A stretch of 49,833 nucleotides of DNA. Origin: Actinoplanes cyaneus. GTDB taxonomy: Bacteria; Actinomycetota; Actinomycetes; Mycobacteriales; Micromonosporaceae. The stretch is from contig NZ_BOMH01000032.1 of NCBI RefSeq assembly GCF_016862095.1, forward strand, positions 1-49,833. Reading direction: 5' to 3'. Below the pieces are notes generated by a model. That model ran no database searches. It had not been told where the DNA came from and saw only the letters and a list, made by a program, of their open reading frames with translations. The position numbers and the translations under genes were made by a program. Shown in pieces: positions 24,889 to 33,563 of this stretch (position 1 is its first letter; each line of letters starts with the position of its first letter).

Positions 24889-27453
24889 GTGGCGCTCGTG
24901 CGCGTGTACTGCGGTCTGGCGTCGGCTGATGATTCGGTGCGTTCGGCCTCGGCCGCGCCACTGACCATCGCCGTGGTGGACGACGCAGGCCGGTTGCTCG
25001 GCGTCCACGAGATCAGCGACGACCCGGCCGGTTACGCCCTGCTGGGAACGCTGCTCGTGGAACGGACGACGGGGTTCGGCGACGCGGCCGTGGCCGCCGA
25101 CAGTGACGACCACGTCGTCACCTCGCTGCTCACCGCCGCCGGTCGCCCGCTGGTCGTGGTCGACGACGACGACGCCGACGACTTCGCCGAGCGTTTCTCG
25201 GACGACGACTCCCCGGAGGAGATCTCCGCCCCGGCCGCCGCCCGCCGCGCCATCGGGCTGGCCCGGGCGCTGCAGGCCGGCGCGATCGCCGCGATCAACC
25301 TCCCCGCCCCGCGTGAGCTGGTCAGCTACAAGCCGGTCCTGGCCGCGCACGTGGCCATGCTCACCGGGCGCAACTCGGCCGCGGTCGCGCTGCGCGAGGT
25401 GCTGCGCGAGCTCTACCCAGCGGCCCTGCGGGCCTACCCGGACCCGGCGCACCCGCTGGCCATGGCCGTCCTCGACGCGATTCCCGAGCCCGGCCGGCTG
25501 ACCGGCCGGGGCGGTGACCCCGAGCAGACCGCTCAGGACGTCGCCACCGACCTCACCCGGGCCGGCACCGGCACCGAGGACCAGGTGATCGCCGCGGTCA
25601 CTGCCCTGCAGGTGGCGATCAGCGAGTCGCCGCGCCGGGGCGGGGTCAACAAGTCGCTGGCCCCGGCCGCCGCCGAGGCGGTCAAGCACGCCATCGCCGC
25701 CGTCCGCACCTGCGACGCCGCGTGCGCCGCGCTGGTCGGCACGCTCGCCGCCCGGGCCTCCAGCCCGGCCACCGAGCCGAACGTCGGCCGTCGCGCCGGC
25801 CGCCGGGCAGCCGACCCGGTCCCGGCCACGCCGCCGGCCGCGAGCAGCGACCTCGGTTCCCGGTTCAGCCGTCGCAGCCGCCCCGAGCCCCTGGCGGGCG
25901 GGATCGGCGGGCCGGCCGTCCCGCAGCCGTTGAACGCTCCCCCGGTCGCCCCGGACCCGATCGCCCCGCCGCCGATCGCGCCGGCCGCCGCCAACGGACT
26001 TCCCGGGCGGATCAGCAGCACGCCGGGCAACCGCCCGGTGTCGGTGCCGCCGCCCCCGCCGGGGATGACGCCGATCACGCCGGGCACCCGTCCGGTGCCG
26101 GGCAGCCGCATTCCGGCCGCGCCGTCGTCGCCCGCGGCTCGCAGCCCGATCTCCCCCGCGGCGCGGAACCCGATCTCCCCTGCCGCGCGCAACCCGGTCT
26201 CCTCGGGTGGCCTGGCGAGCAGCCCGGCCGACGCGGGCGAGCCGTTCCGGCCCACGCTCGCCAACGCCGAGCTGAACCGGGCCCGGGCCGAACGGGGACG
26301 CACGGTCATCCCGTCGCGGCCCAGCACCCGCCCGGCTGCCACGCCCGCCACACCCGCCGCTACCAACGGCACGTCCGTCGGCCCGACCGACTTCTCCCTG
26401 CCGATGCCCACGCAGCGGCCCGCGGAGGAGACGCCGGAGCCCGGCTCTCGCGCCAACTGGCCGCTGCTGAACAACGGCGACGACACCGCGCTCCCGCAGC
26501 GTCCGGCCGCCGCTTCGGTGAGCGGGCCCGGCGCTTCGTCGAGCGGGTCCGGTACCTCGCTGAGCAGGCCTGGCGCTTCGCTGGGTGGGTCCGGCGCGTC
26601 ACTGAGCAGGCCTGGTGCCTCGCTGAGCGGGCCGGACACCTCACTGAGCAGGCCCGGTTCCTCCCTGAGCGGGTCTGACACCTCGCTGGGCAGGCCTGGT
26701 TCCTCCCTGAGCGGGTCTGACACCTCGCTGGGCAGGCCTGGTGCCTCGCTGGGCGGGGCCAGCGCTTCGGTCAGCGGGCCCGGCGCTGAGGGACGCGTGC
26801 GGCCGCCGTGGCAGGACATGCCGAAGGAACCGCCGGCGCTGCACCTGGTCGACACGCAGCTCAACGGTTCACGGGCCAAGGCGCCCGGCATCGACCAGAT
26901 CGGCGACCCGCCGTCACTGCGCCTCATCGACGGCGGCGCCCGCACCATGCCGGTCGAGGACCTGCCGCCCCGGATCACCGCGCTCGACCGCAGCACCGCA
27001 CCGCCGGTCCCGTCCGACGGCAGCGACGGCGACCTGCTGATCTTCGCGGCTGCCCGGTCCGCCTGGTTCACCGGCGGCCCCAGCACCGACTCCGGCAACG
27101 TCGACTGGGCCAACCCGAACGACAGCGGCTGGCGTGCCGCGCAGAAGGCGGCCACCCCGGCCGTCGCCGCGGAGACGTCAGCCGGGCTGCCCAAGCGCGT
27201 CCCCCAGGCGAACCTGGTGCCCGGCACCACGGTTCGCGAGGAACGTCCGCTGCGGATCGTCCGGGACGCCGCCTCGATCGCCGCGCACACCACGGGATAC
27301 TTCCGCGGCTGGCGGCGCGGACAGGAGATCGGCGGCTTCGCGATGGGTGGCCGCCCGGGCCGGGAGGCGGCCGGCGGGTGGGACTTCACCCGCGACGGGC
27401 AGCCCGCCGACGAGTACCGGAACAACGGGGCGGGGTACAGCGGGAACCGCTGA
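24889..27453 (+). CDS. IS110-transposase-like domain fused to a disordered linker and a conservon-kinase-type tail
   Basis: 854 residues. Residues about 1-290 read like the DEDD and linker part of IS110 transposases (DDAGRLLGVHEISDDPAGY, then LREVLRELYPAALRAYPDP, LAMAVLDAIPEPGRL). The first catalytic Asp motif (GID) is GLASA here and the later DD pair is absent, and no Tnp_20 domain follows, so it is neither active nor mobile. Residues about 300-710 are Pro/Ala/Ser-rich and contain five 14-residue repeats. The last 141 residues (from LLIFAAARSAWF, with AGLPKRVPQANLVPG) match the C-terminal tail of the conservon sensor kinase at 29577-30134. GTG 24889 is preceded by GGAGGAGG eight bases upstream; a GTG at 24817 overlapping the previous gene is less likely. 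Function unknown. Confidence 0.75.
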   Translation: MALVRVYCGLASADDSVRSASAAPLTIAVVDDAGRLLGVHEISDDPAGYALLGTLLVERTTGFGDAAVAADSDDHVVTSLLTAAGRPLVVVDDDDADDFAERFSDDDSPEEISAPAAARRAIGLARALQAGAIAAINLPAPRELVSYKPVLAAHVAMLTGRNSAAVALREVLRELYPAALRAYPDPAHPLAMAVLDAIPEPGRLTGRGGDPEQTAQDVATDLTRAGTGTEDQVIAAVTALQVAISESPRRGGVNKSLAPAAAEAVKHAIAAVRTCDAACAALVGTLAARASSPATEPNVGRRAGRRAADPVPATPPAASSDLGSRFSRRSRPEPLAGGIGGPAVPQPLNAPPVAPDPIAPPPIAPAAANGLPGRISSTPGNRPVSVPPPPPGMTPITPGTRPVPGSRIPAAPSSPAARSPISPAARNPISPAARNPVSSGGLASSPADAGEPFRPTLANAELNRARAERGRTVIPSRPSTRPAATPATPAATNGTSVGPTDFSLPMPTQRPAEETPEPGSRANWPLLNNGDDTALPQRPAAASVSGPGASSSGSGTSLSRPGASLGGSGASLSRPGASLSGPDTSLSRPGSSLSGSDTSLGRPGSSLSGSDTSLGRPGASLGGASASVSGPGAEGRVRPPWQDMPKEPPALHLVDTQLNGSRAKAPGIDQIGDPPSLRLIDGGARTMPVEDLPPRITALDRSTAPPVPSDGSDGDLLIFAAARSAWFTGGPSTDSGNVDWANPNDSGWRAAQKAATPAVAAETSAGLPKRVPQANLVPGTTVREERPLRIVRDAASIAAHTTGYFRGWRRGQEIGGFAMGGRPGREAAGGWDFTRDGQPADEYRNNGAGYSGNR
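26554..26763 (+). repeat. Five tandem 42-bp repeats inside the IS110-like gene
   Basis: Units at 26554, 26596, 26638, 26680 and 26722, each 42 bases and in frame, encoding variants of TSLSRPGSSLSGSD. Units three to five are nearly identical, a sign of recent slippage or unequal exchange. They lie in the disordered linker. Confidence 0.85.
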
Positions 27454-27465
27454 GGTTCGTCCGGG

Positions 27466-27495
27466 ACGGCCGCAATCCTTCGGGGTTGCGGCCGT
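27466..27495 (+). terminator. Terminator hairpin with a TTCG tetraloop
   Basis: ACGGCCGCAA (27466-27475) pairs with 27486-27495. The stem continues as TCC/GGG to a C(TTCG)G tetraloop, 13 pairs in all, twelve bases after the stop of the IS110-like gene. Confidence 0.88.
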
Positions 27496-28070
27496 TTCGC
27501 CTCCAGCGACGCGGTGAGGTCCACGGACGAGGGCTGCGGGGCGGGTGTGGGTCCAACGGTCAGGAGGCTCCCGTTCAACCGCCAGGGCCCAGCCCCGCTG
27601 CCGTCACAGCGCCCAGCCGCCACCCCACCCGATGTGCTCACCAGCCAGCCTCGCTGCCATCACCGCCCAGCCGCCACCCACCGGGCGCTCAGACAACGGT
27701 GCTCACCAGCCAGCCCCGCTCCCACCACCGCCCAGCCGCCGCTGACGGCCGACTCCAGGCAAGGCGGCTCTGGCAGCACGCCGCGAGCCGGGTCCCGCCG
27801 CCGGCTGGCGCTCAGGGCTGTATCGGAGTGCCCGACACACCCCTCAACACCAGCCGACGCCGCCGAGCTGGACACCAGGGGTCCAACGGCACACCCGACA
27901 CACCCCTGAGCGCCAGCCGACGCCGCTCGGCTGGATGTCAAGGGTGCATGCGACTCACCGCCGAAGGGGCGGGGTACCCGGGAGCCGGCGAGTGCGGGAG
28001 TGAACACTTCCGGTCAACAGTTACTCAACGTCAGTGATCCGCTGCGCGCAACACCTGGCTGAAGACGTGC
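27496..28070. repeat. Non-coding repeat-rich spacer
   Basis: About 575 bases without a credible gene; the open frames are Pro/Ser/Arg-rich shadows. Imperfect direct repeats of about 35 bases (AGCCCCGCTGCC...CCCAGCCGCC) start at 27591, 27647 and 27712. The last two share the extended preceding block GTGCTCACCAGCCAGCC. A second repeat starts at 27831 and again at 27894 (CCCGACACACCCCT, then CAGCCGACGCCG). CGGCTGGCGCTCAGGG near 27802 is an inverted copy of 27904-27919. The stretch looks like degenerate palindromic intergenic repeats. Confidence 0.6.
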
Positions 28071-28105
28071 GAAAGCCCCGCTCCGACTATCGGAGCGGGG
28101 CTTTC
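28071..28105. terminator. Terminator hairpin at the end of the conservon
   Basis: Perfect 16-bp stem: GAAAGCCCCGCTCCGA at 28071-28086 pairs with 28090-28105 around a 3-base loop. It lies nine bases beyond the stop of the last conservon gene. Confidence 0.9.
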
Positions 28106-28113
28106 ACCGTTCG

Positions 28114-28725
28114 TCAGGCTGGCGCTACCGCGCGCGTGCGACGCATCGTCAGCACATACTCGACCAGCGAGATGAGGACGTTCTTCGTCGATTCACGGTT
28201 ACGGGCGTCGCAGCTCACGACCGGCACGTCGCTCGAGATCGCCAGAGCGTCCCGAACGTCCTGCGGGTTGTGATACTGCATGCCGTCGAAGCAGTTGATC
28301 GCCACCAGGTACGGCAGGCGACGATGTTCGAAGAAGTCGATGGCGGCGAAGCAGTCGGCGAGCCGACGTGTGTCCACCATGACCACCGCACCGATCGCGC
28401 CCCGGACCAGCTCGTCCCACATGAACCAGAACCGCGTCTGGCCAGGCGTGCCGAACAGGTACAGGATCAGGTCGCGATCAATGCTGATCCGGCCGAAGTC
28501 CATGGCGACCGTGGTGGTCATCTTCCCCGGCACCTGCCGGTTGTCATCGACGCCCACACCGGCCGAGGTCATGATCGCCTCGGTGGTCAGTGGGGTGATC
28601 TCCGAGACCGAGCCCACCAGCGTCGTCTTACCGACGCCGAAGCCACCGGCGATGACAATCTTCGCCGATGTCACGCGTCCGCCCGCAGCGGGACGTTGCG
28701 ACATGTCAGAGCCTGCGAAGTCCAC
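28114..28725 (-). CDS. Conservon GTPase-like ATP/GTP-binding protein (CvnD)
   Basis: 203-residue Ras-like small GTPase, last gene of the conservon. Walker A is GGFGVGKTT (about residues 27-35), the G3 region reads LFGTPGQTRF, and the usual NKxD is replaced by INCFDG, as is common in this MglA-like group. It most likely switches between nucleotide states in a membrane complex with the kinase-like, roadblock and DUF742 proteins, analogous to eukaryotic GPCR/G-protein logic proposed for Streptomyces conservons. The start is GTG at 28723-28725 (MDFAGSD) with GGAAAGG six bases upstream, overlapping the DUF742 gene by 20 bases. The ATG at 28704 is an alternative. Confidence 0.93.
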   Translation of the reverse strand: MDFAGSDMSQRPAAGGRVTSAKIVIAGGFGVGKTTLVGSVSEITPLTTEAIMTSAGVGVDDNRQVPGKMTTTVAMDFGRISIDRDLILYLFGTPGQTRFWFMWDELVRGAIGAVVMVDTRRLADCFAAIDFFEHRRLPYLVAINCFDGMQYHNPQDVRDALAISSDVPVVSCDARNRESTKNVLISLVEYVLTMRRTRAVAPA

Positions 28726-29092
28726 TCAGCACCCTTTCCAGCAGTTCCGTGCCTACCGCGTCGGTCTCGTCTTCAAGCGAGGTGGGCTCGTACACCGCGA
28801 GCAGGCCATCAGAGGCCATATCGGCGACGATCACACGTGCCACACCGAGCGGCAGTTGCATGCGTGCGGCGATTTCGGCGAGCGACTGCACTCGGCCGTT
28901 GTCGCACATCTGCGCGATGTACTGATGCTCGCCTCCACCATGCCCACCACGGAGCATGCCGGAACGGCCACGCACGGTTGTCTCGACCAGCGCTTCCAGC
29001 GCTATCTCAAGCTTCGGCCGGGTCCGACCACGGGTAACGGCATACGGTCTTACCAGCGCGCCGGTCGGCTCATCGCGTTCAGGCATCGTCAC
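28706..29092 (-). CDS. DUF742 protein (CvnC)
   Basis: DUF742 winged-helix-like protein of about 128 residues, third gene of the conservon. RPYAVTRGRT near the N-terminus and QSLAEIAARMQLPLGVARVIVADM in the middle are the family signature; the C-terminus is LLERVLSGLRRL. Family members are thought to bridge the roadblock protein and the GTPase. The frame opens at a TTG (29098), but the GTG at 29092 and the ATG at 29086 lie at a normal distance from GAGGGAAGGG, so I choose the GTG. An 83-base gap separates it from the roadblock gene. Confidence 0.92.
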   Translation of the reverse strand: MTMPERDEPTGALVRPYAVTRGRTRPKLEIALEALVETTVRGRSGMLRGGHGGGEHQYIAQMCDNGRVQSLAEIAARMQLPLGVARVIVADMASDGLLAVYEPTSLEDETDAVGTELLERVLSGLRRL

Positions 29093-29175
29093 CGTCAACC
29101 CTTCCCTCGGCCCCTCGAAGTGTATTGGTTTTCAAGTTTCTGGACAGTAGCCGGATGGGCCGGCTCACTACGCCT

Positions 29176-29580
29176 TCAGCCCAGCACCCCGGCCGCGGAA
29201 CGCGGCGCGGGGGTCAGCGCCTCGCCGACGCGGTCGACCAGGAGGGCCATTTCGTAGCCGACCTGACCGACGTCGCAGCTGCGAGCCGCGAGCACCGCGA
29301 ACGAGGAGCCATCGGAGATGGACATCAGGAACAGGAACCCATTGTCCATCTCCACGACCGTCTGCAGAACAGCGCCGCCCTCGAAGCAGCGCGCGGCGCC
29401 CTGGGTCAGGCTGACCAGACCGGACGCGATGGCGGCCAGCTGGTCCGCGCGGTCCCGGGGGAGGTCCCGCGAGGCCGCCAGGAGCAGGCCGTCGGCGGAG
29501 ACCGCGATCGCGTGCGCGACCCCGGGAACGCGGTCAGCAAAGTTGGCGAGGAGCCAACCGAGATCCTGCGTAGATGTCAT
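29176..29580 (-). CDS. Roadblock/LC7 domain protein (CvnB)
   Basis: 134-residue roadblock/LC7 protein. It opens LGWLLANFADRVPGVAHAIAVSADGL and has the ladder of short strands typical of MglB-like proteins. In MglA/MglB systems the roadblock dimer stimulates GTP hydrolysis by the GTPase, so CvnB probably does so, or scaffolds, for the CvnD protein. It begins inside the stop codon of the sensor kinase gene (ATGA, 29577-29580), so production is coupled. The C-terminus is a short Pro/Ala tail. Confidence 0.94.
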   Translation of the reverse strand: MTSTQDLGWLLANFADRVPGVAHAIAVSADGLLLAASRDLPRDRADQLAAIASGLVSLTQGAARCFEGGAVLQTVVEMDNGFLFLMSISDGSSFAVLAARSCDVGQVGYEMALLVDRVGEALTPAPRSAAGVLG

Positions 29581-32500
29581 GCCTCATGCTCCTTGCCAGC
29601 CTGCGAGGGCTGCTGCCCTCCCGGAGTCTCCTCCGGGTTGGTCGATTGTTCCTTGGTGCGACCGCGCGCGACACCCCGGTGGTACGCGGACAGCAGACCG
29701 CGAACCCCCTCGGGCGTACGGCGCTGGACGGAGTTACCGCCCCGGTCAACACCGCCGGGGACGAGTTGCGCCATCGGCGTGCGCTTGGGTAGGCCCGCCG
29801 TGGTGGTCGTGTCGATGGTGACTTCGGACGCCTTGCGAGCCGCCGACCAGCCGTCGTCAGCCGCGGTGTGCCACGGGCTCGTGCCCGCCGCGCCGCCGCC
29901 GTAGGAGCCGGCACCGGCCGCCGAGGCGCCCGCACCGACCGTCGCGGCGTCCAGCTCGCGAGCCTCCGGGGAGATCGCCTGCTGGGGCACCCCGGCACTA
30001 CGGTTGGGCTCGCCGGTCGGGATCCGCTGGGAGACGACGGCTTCCTCGCCGCTGCCGGTGACGGCAGGGCCGGACGACGCCGCCTGGGTCGTGGTGAACC
30101 AGGCCGATTCGAGCTCCCGGAAGATCGGCAGCTCCATCGTCTCGTCGGCGAACGGCACCGCGCCCTCACGGGCGGAGGAGATCTGGGCCGCCGCGGTCGC
30201 CTGGTCGGCGGCCGGGCTGCTGACCGGAGCCACCGAGGAGTCGTACGCCGGGGGGGCCGACGCGGGCAACGACGCCATGGGCGGGTTGACCGGACGGGCC
30301 ACCTCGGGGCGCGGCTCGGCGTTCTCCGGGCGGTAGCGCGGGATCTCGGCGGTCATGTCGAGCGCCGCGGCCAGGTTCTCCGGGACGTGCGGCGTCTCGC
30401 GGTCACCGGCGACCGGCGGCCAGGCCGGCGGCGCCGACGCGAACGAAGTCGGCTCGGCCGAGATCGGCGCGGCGGAGACCGGCGGCGCGGACGGCACCGG
30501 CGGCGCCGAGGTCACCGGCGGGGCCGACGGAACCGGCGGTGCGGAGACCGGCGGCATGAACGAGCCGCGGCTCTGGTTCTCCGGGTTCGCCGGCAGCTGA
30601 CGGGGAATGGTCGGGCCGAAGCCGTTCAGATCCCCGTCGGGCCGCTGGTAGTCGTTGCCGTTACGGCGCTGGGCCAGCTCGTCGAGACCGGCGAAGCCCT
30701 GCGGGCCGGAACTGACCGGACCGGAGCTGACCGGGCCGGACGGCAGCGGCGGAAGCGGCTCGTTGCTGCGGGGGCCGAAGCCGCCGCTGGGCGTGCCGTT
30801 GAAGCCGTTGGCCGAGCCGTTGTTGCCGAGCCCGCCACCGAAGCCGTTCGCGCCGAGTCCACCGCCGAAGCCGTTGGACCCACCGCCGAAGCCGTTCGAT
30901 CCGCCGCCGAAGCCGCTGGACGGGGCCGCGCCGGTCAGGTCGGACCAGGCCGGGACGGAACCGTTCGAGCCGTTGGTGCCCGGGTAGCCGCCACGGCCGC
31001 TCTCCAGGGCGAGGGGCTCACCGAAGGACGGCATCGCGGCCGGCGGCGCGTCGTAACCACCCGGGATCCGGCCGGGCGTTGCGGTGGCCAGGACGGAGAC
31101 GGGCAGACCCACCTCGGCGACAGTGCCCCGCTCGCGGTCGGCCGGGCGCAGCTCGACGCGCACGCCGTGCCGGTTCGCCAGCCGGGCGACCACGACCAGG
31201 CCCATCATCCGGGAGACGGCCACGTCCACCGTCGGCGGGTTGGCCAGGCGCTCGTTCAGGTCGCGAAGCTGCTCGCGGCTGATGCCGATGCCGTGGTCCT
31301 CCACGCTGAGCACCGCGTTCTCGCCGACCCGGCGGGCCTCCACCAGAACGTTGGAGTTCGGCGGGGAGAAGGCGGTCGCGTTGTCGAACAGCTCGGCGAC
31401 CAGGTGGACCATGTCGTTGACGGCGTGCGCCGACACCTCGATGTCCCGGTCGATGACGCCGAACTCGATCCGGGTGTAGTGCTCGACCTCGGACTGCGCG
31501 GCGCGCAGCACGTCGATCAGAGCGGCCGGCTCGCGCTGCACACGGGTGGAGTCGGCGCCCGCGAGAACCAGGAGGTTCTCGTCGTTACGCCGCATTCGGG
31601 TGGCCAGGTGGTCGAGCTGGAAGAGCTCGGCCAGACGGTCCGGGTCCTCCTCGCCGCGCTCCAGCCGGTCCAGGTGACCGATGAGCCGGTCGACCAGGAT
31701 CTGCGAACGGCGGGCGAGGTTGACGAACATCGTCGCGACGGAGGCCCGCAGGGCGGCCTGCTCGGCCGCGGTCCGCACGGCTTCCAGGTGGACCGCGTTG
31801 AACGCCTCGGTCACCTGCCCGAACTCGTCCCGGCTGCGCACCGGGAGGGGCTCGGCGATCTGGTCGGCGACCTGGGCCGGGGTGAGCGACGCGGAGAGCG
31901 CCGGGTCACGCAGCCGGGACACCGCGTGCGGGAGGCCGAACTGGGCGACCGCGAGCGCACCCTGCCGTAGCTCACGCAGCGAGCGGGCCATCGACCGGGC
32001 GACCAGCCAGGCGAAGAGGATCGCCAGCAGGAGCATGCCGAGCAGGACGCTGGTCTCGACGAAGACCGTACGGTTCGTCGTGTTCCGGTTGTCCGTCGCC
32101 TCGGCGACGATGCTCTTGTCGAGGCTCTGCTCGACCCCGCGGAACGTGTCGTCGTAACCGGCGAGCGCCTTGTCCCAGCTGTCGACGTTCATCGGCAGCG
32201 CCGAGATGTCGGTGCCCGCGTTGGCCAGCAGCGGGGTGACCAGGTTGCCGGCGGCACGAGCGGCGTCGTTGTTCTGCGTGGCCTTGGCGAACTGCGTGTC
32301 CTCGCCCTTGGTCGCGACCGCGGTGAGGTTGCCCTTGGCCAGGTTGAAACCTGTCTGCGCGGTGAGCAGGGACTGCCGCAGCGACGCGCTGAGCTGGTTG
32401 ATGCCGATGACCTCGAGCCCGATGTACCGCTGCTGGGACACGTAGTCCTTGGCGCGGGCGACCTCGGCGACCGCCCGCAGGTGGTCGCTCAGCGCGGTGT

Positions 32501-33092
32501 TGCTGGTCTGCTGGGCAGCCGCGTCACGCACGCTCAGAAGGTCGTTGATCAGGGTGTTGTAGGTCGTCTGCACGGTCGCGACGTCCGCGTTGGAGTTGGT
32601 GACCTTGCTGCGGAACGTCGCGAGGTCGGCCAGGTTGTTGTCCAGCCGGGAGAGCATGATCGTGACGCGCTCGGGCTGCTTCTCGACCGCCGACCGCTGC
32701 TGCGAGTAGACCGCCCGGGCGGCTTCGACCTTGTTGTGGATGTCGTTGTACTTCGGTGTCGCGGCCTTCGCGACCGCGGTGTTCACCTTGCCGTTGCCGA
32801 ACCCGGCATCGGTGCCGAGGGCGATCTGGATCGCATACGCCCTCTCGTCCTGGAGCTGGTCGGCGAGGCCGCCTGCAGCTTCGGCCAGCACCGCCAGCGT
32901 CCGCGTGTTCTCTGCGGTGTTGGCTTCGTCGATGTGCTCGACCAGACCGTTGACGCCGACGATGATCGTCGCGACGGTCGGCACGAGCATGATCAGACCA
33001 AGCTTCGACCAGATGGGTAGGTCTCGCAGCCGACCCGTAGGTCGACGCAGACGCGACATGACGCCGTCCGCCTCACTTGGGCGCTTGCTCAC
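29577..33092 (-). CDS. Conservon sensor histidine kinase with nitrate/nitrite-sensing domain (CvnA)
   Basis: 1171 residues. A first membrane span (about 29-52), a NIT-type helical extracellular sensor (about 60-335), a second span (about 345-366), HAMP, then a kinase core with FQLDHLATRMRRNDENLLVLAG around the likely His, LFDNATAFSPP as N-box and DHGIGIS as G1 box. After residue about 690 it is disordered: four NGFGGG-like repeats, APPV-S repeats, then a tail with ELPIFRELESAWF and AGLPKRTPMAQLVPG shared with the 854-residue protein at 24889. GTG 33092 has AGGAGG eight bases upstream, so I prefer it to the longer frame from 33122. Whether it phosphorylates anything is unclear, as no response regulator lies here. 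Confidence 0.92.
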   Translation of the reverse strand: MSKRPSEADGVMSRLRRPTGRLRDLPIWSKLGLIMLVPTVATIIVGVNGLVEHIDEANTAENTRTLAVLAEAAGGLADQLQDERAYAIQIALGTDAGFGNGKVNTAVAKAATPKYNDIHNKVEAARAVYSQQRSAVEKQPERVTIMLSRLDNNLADLATFRSKVTNSNADVATVQTTYNTLINDLLSVRDAAAQQTSNTALSDHLRAVAEVARAKDYVSQQRYIGLEVIGINQLSASLRQSLLTAQTGFNLAKGNLTAVATKGEDTQFAKATQNNDAARAAGNLVTPLLANAGTDISALPMNVDSWDKALAGYDDTFRGVEQSLDKSIVAEATDNRNTTNRTVFVETSVLLGMLLLAILFAWLVARSMARSLRELRQGALAVAQFGLPHAVSRLRDPALSASLTPAQVADQIAEPLPVRSRDEFGQVTEAFNAVHLEAVRTAAEQAALRASVATMFVNLARRSQILVDRLIGHLDRLERGEEDPDRLAELFQLDHLATRMRRNDENLLVLAGADSTRVQREPAALIDVLRAAQSEVEHYTRIEFGVIDRDIEVSAHAVNDMVHLVAELFDNATAFSPPNSNVLVEARRVGENAVLSVEDHGIGISREQLRDLNERLANPPTVDVAVSRMMGLVVVARLANRHGVRVELRPADRERGTVAEVGLPVSVLATATPGRIPGGYDAPPAAMPSFGEPLALESGRGGYPGTNGSNGSVPAWSDLTGAAPSSGFGGGSNGFGGGSNGFGGGLGANGFGGGLGNNGSANGFNGTPSGGFGPRSNEPLPPLPSGPVSSGPVSSGPQGFAGLDELAQRRNGNDYQRPDGDLNGFGPTIPRQLPANPENQSRGSFMPPVSAPPVPSAPPVTSAPPVPSAPPVSAAPISAEPTSFASAPPAWPPVAGDRETPHVPENLAAALDMTAEIPRYRPENAEPRPEVARPVNPPMASLPASAPPAYDSSVAPVSSPAADQATAAAQISSAREGAVPFADETMELPIFRELESAWFTTTQAASSGPAVTGSGEEAVVSQRIPTGEPNRSAGVPQQAISPEARELDAATVGAGASAAGAGSYGGGAAGTSPWHTAADDGWSAARKASEVTIDTTTTAGLPKRTPMAQLVPGGVDRGGNSVQRRTPEGVRGLLSAYHRGVARGRTKEQSTNPEETPGGQQPSQAGKEHEA

Positions 33093-33563
33093 GTCACCGT
33101 CCTCCTGATTCGGGCCCGGCATTCGGCTCGCCGGGCACCGCGCACGGCCGACTCGCCGGGTCGGGCCCCCGAGATTCCATCACGACGAGTGTCAAAGAGA
33201 AAGAGCATGCGGACACGGACCGGTTGTGTGACGCGATGTTGCAACGTCGCAGTTGGACATCGCCGGTCTGAAATCACTACCTGTAGAGGTGCATGTATCT
33301 CAAGGTCACTCGAACGCGGTCGGCGCGGCGTTGGGGGGTGGGGCGCAGGCCGACGGGTCAGATCGTAGTCGATCGCGACAGGAGAACCATGGCTCGGTTA
33401 CCCGCGATCGGCAAGGCGAGATGCCGGATTATGCCAAGTTTGTAGGCGGCAGTGTAGCCGAACGGTGGAGCCGGAGATCCAGACAGGTGATTTCGTCTGC
33501 CGTACGTATGCCCCGATGGGCAGAAAGGCTGACTGCTCCCCACAAAACCCGAAAAGCCGGACT
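33093..33563. other. Intergenic region upstream of the conservon
   Basis: About 470 bases with no convincing gene, between the conservon start and the end of add, both minus strand. Two AT-richer patches (about 33170-33300 and 33380-33480) fit promoter DNA. A perfect TTGACA on the minus strand at 33190-33195 has no matching -10 at normal spacing. No clear terminator for add was found. Confidence 0.5.

Noticed and set aside
24889..25760. An active IS110-family insertion sequence
   Set aside because: No terminal repeats or Tnp_20 domain, catalytic Asp motifs replaced, and the frame continues into a linker and a conservon-type tail.
26554..26763. CRISPR-like array
   Set aside because: The repeats are contiguous 42-bp units in frame within a gene, with no spacers and no cas genes nearby.
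27514..27909. A 131-residue protein in the spacer after the fusion gene
   Set aside because: No ribosome site, Pro/Ser/His/Arg-rich composition and repeated DNA blocks; it looks like a shadow of noncoding repeats.
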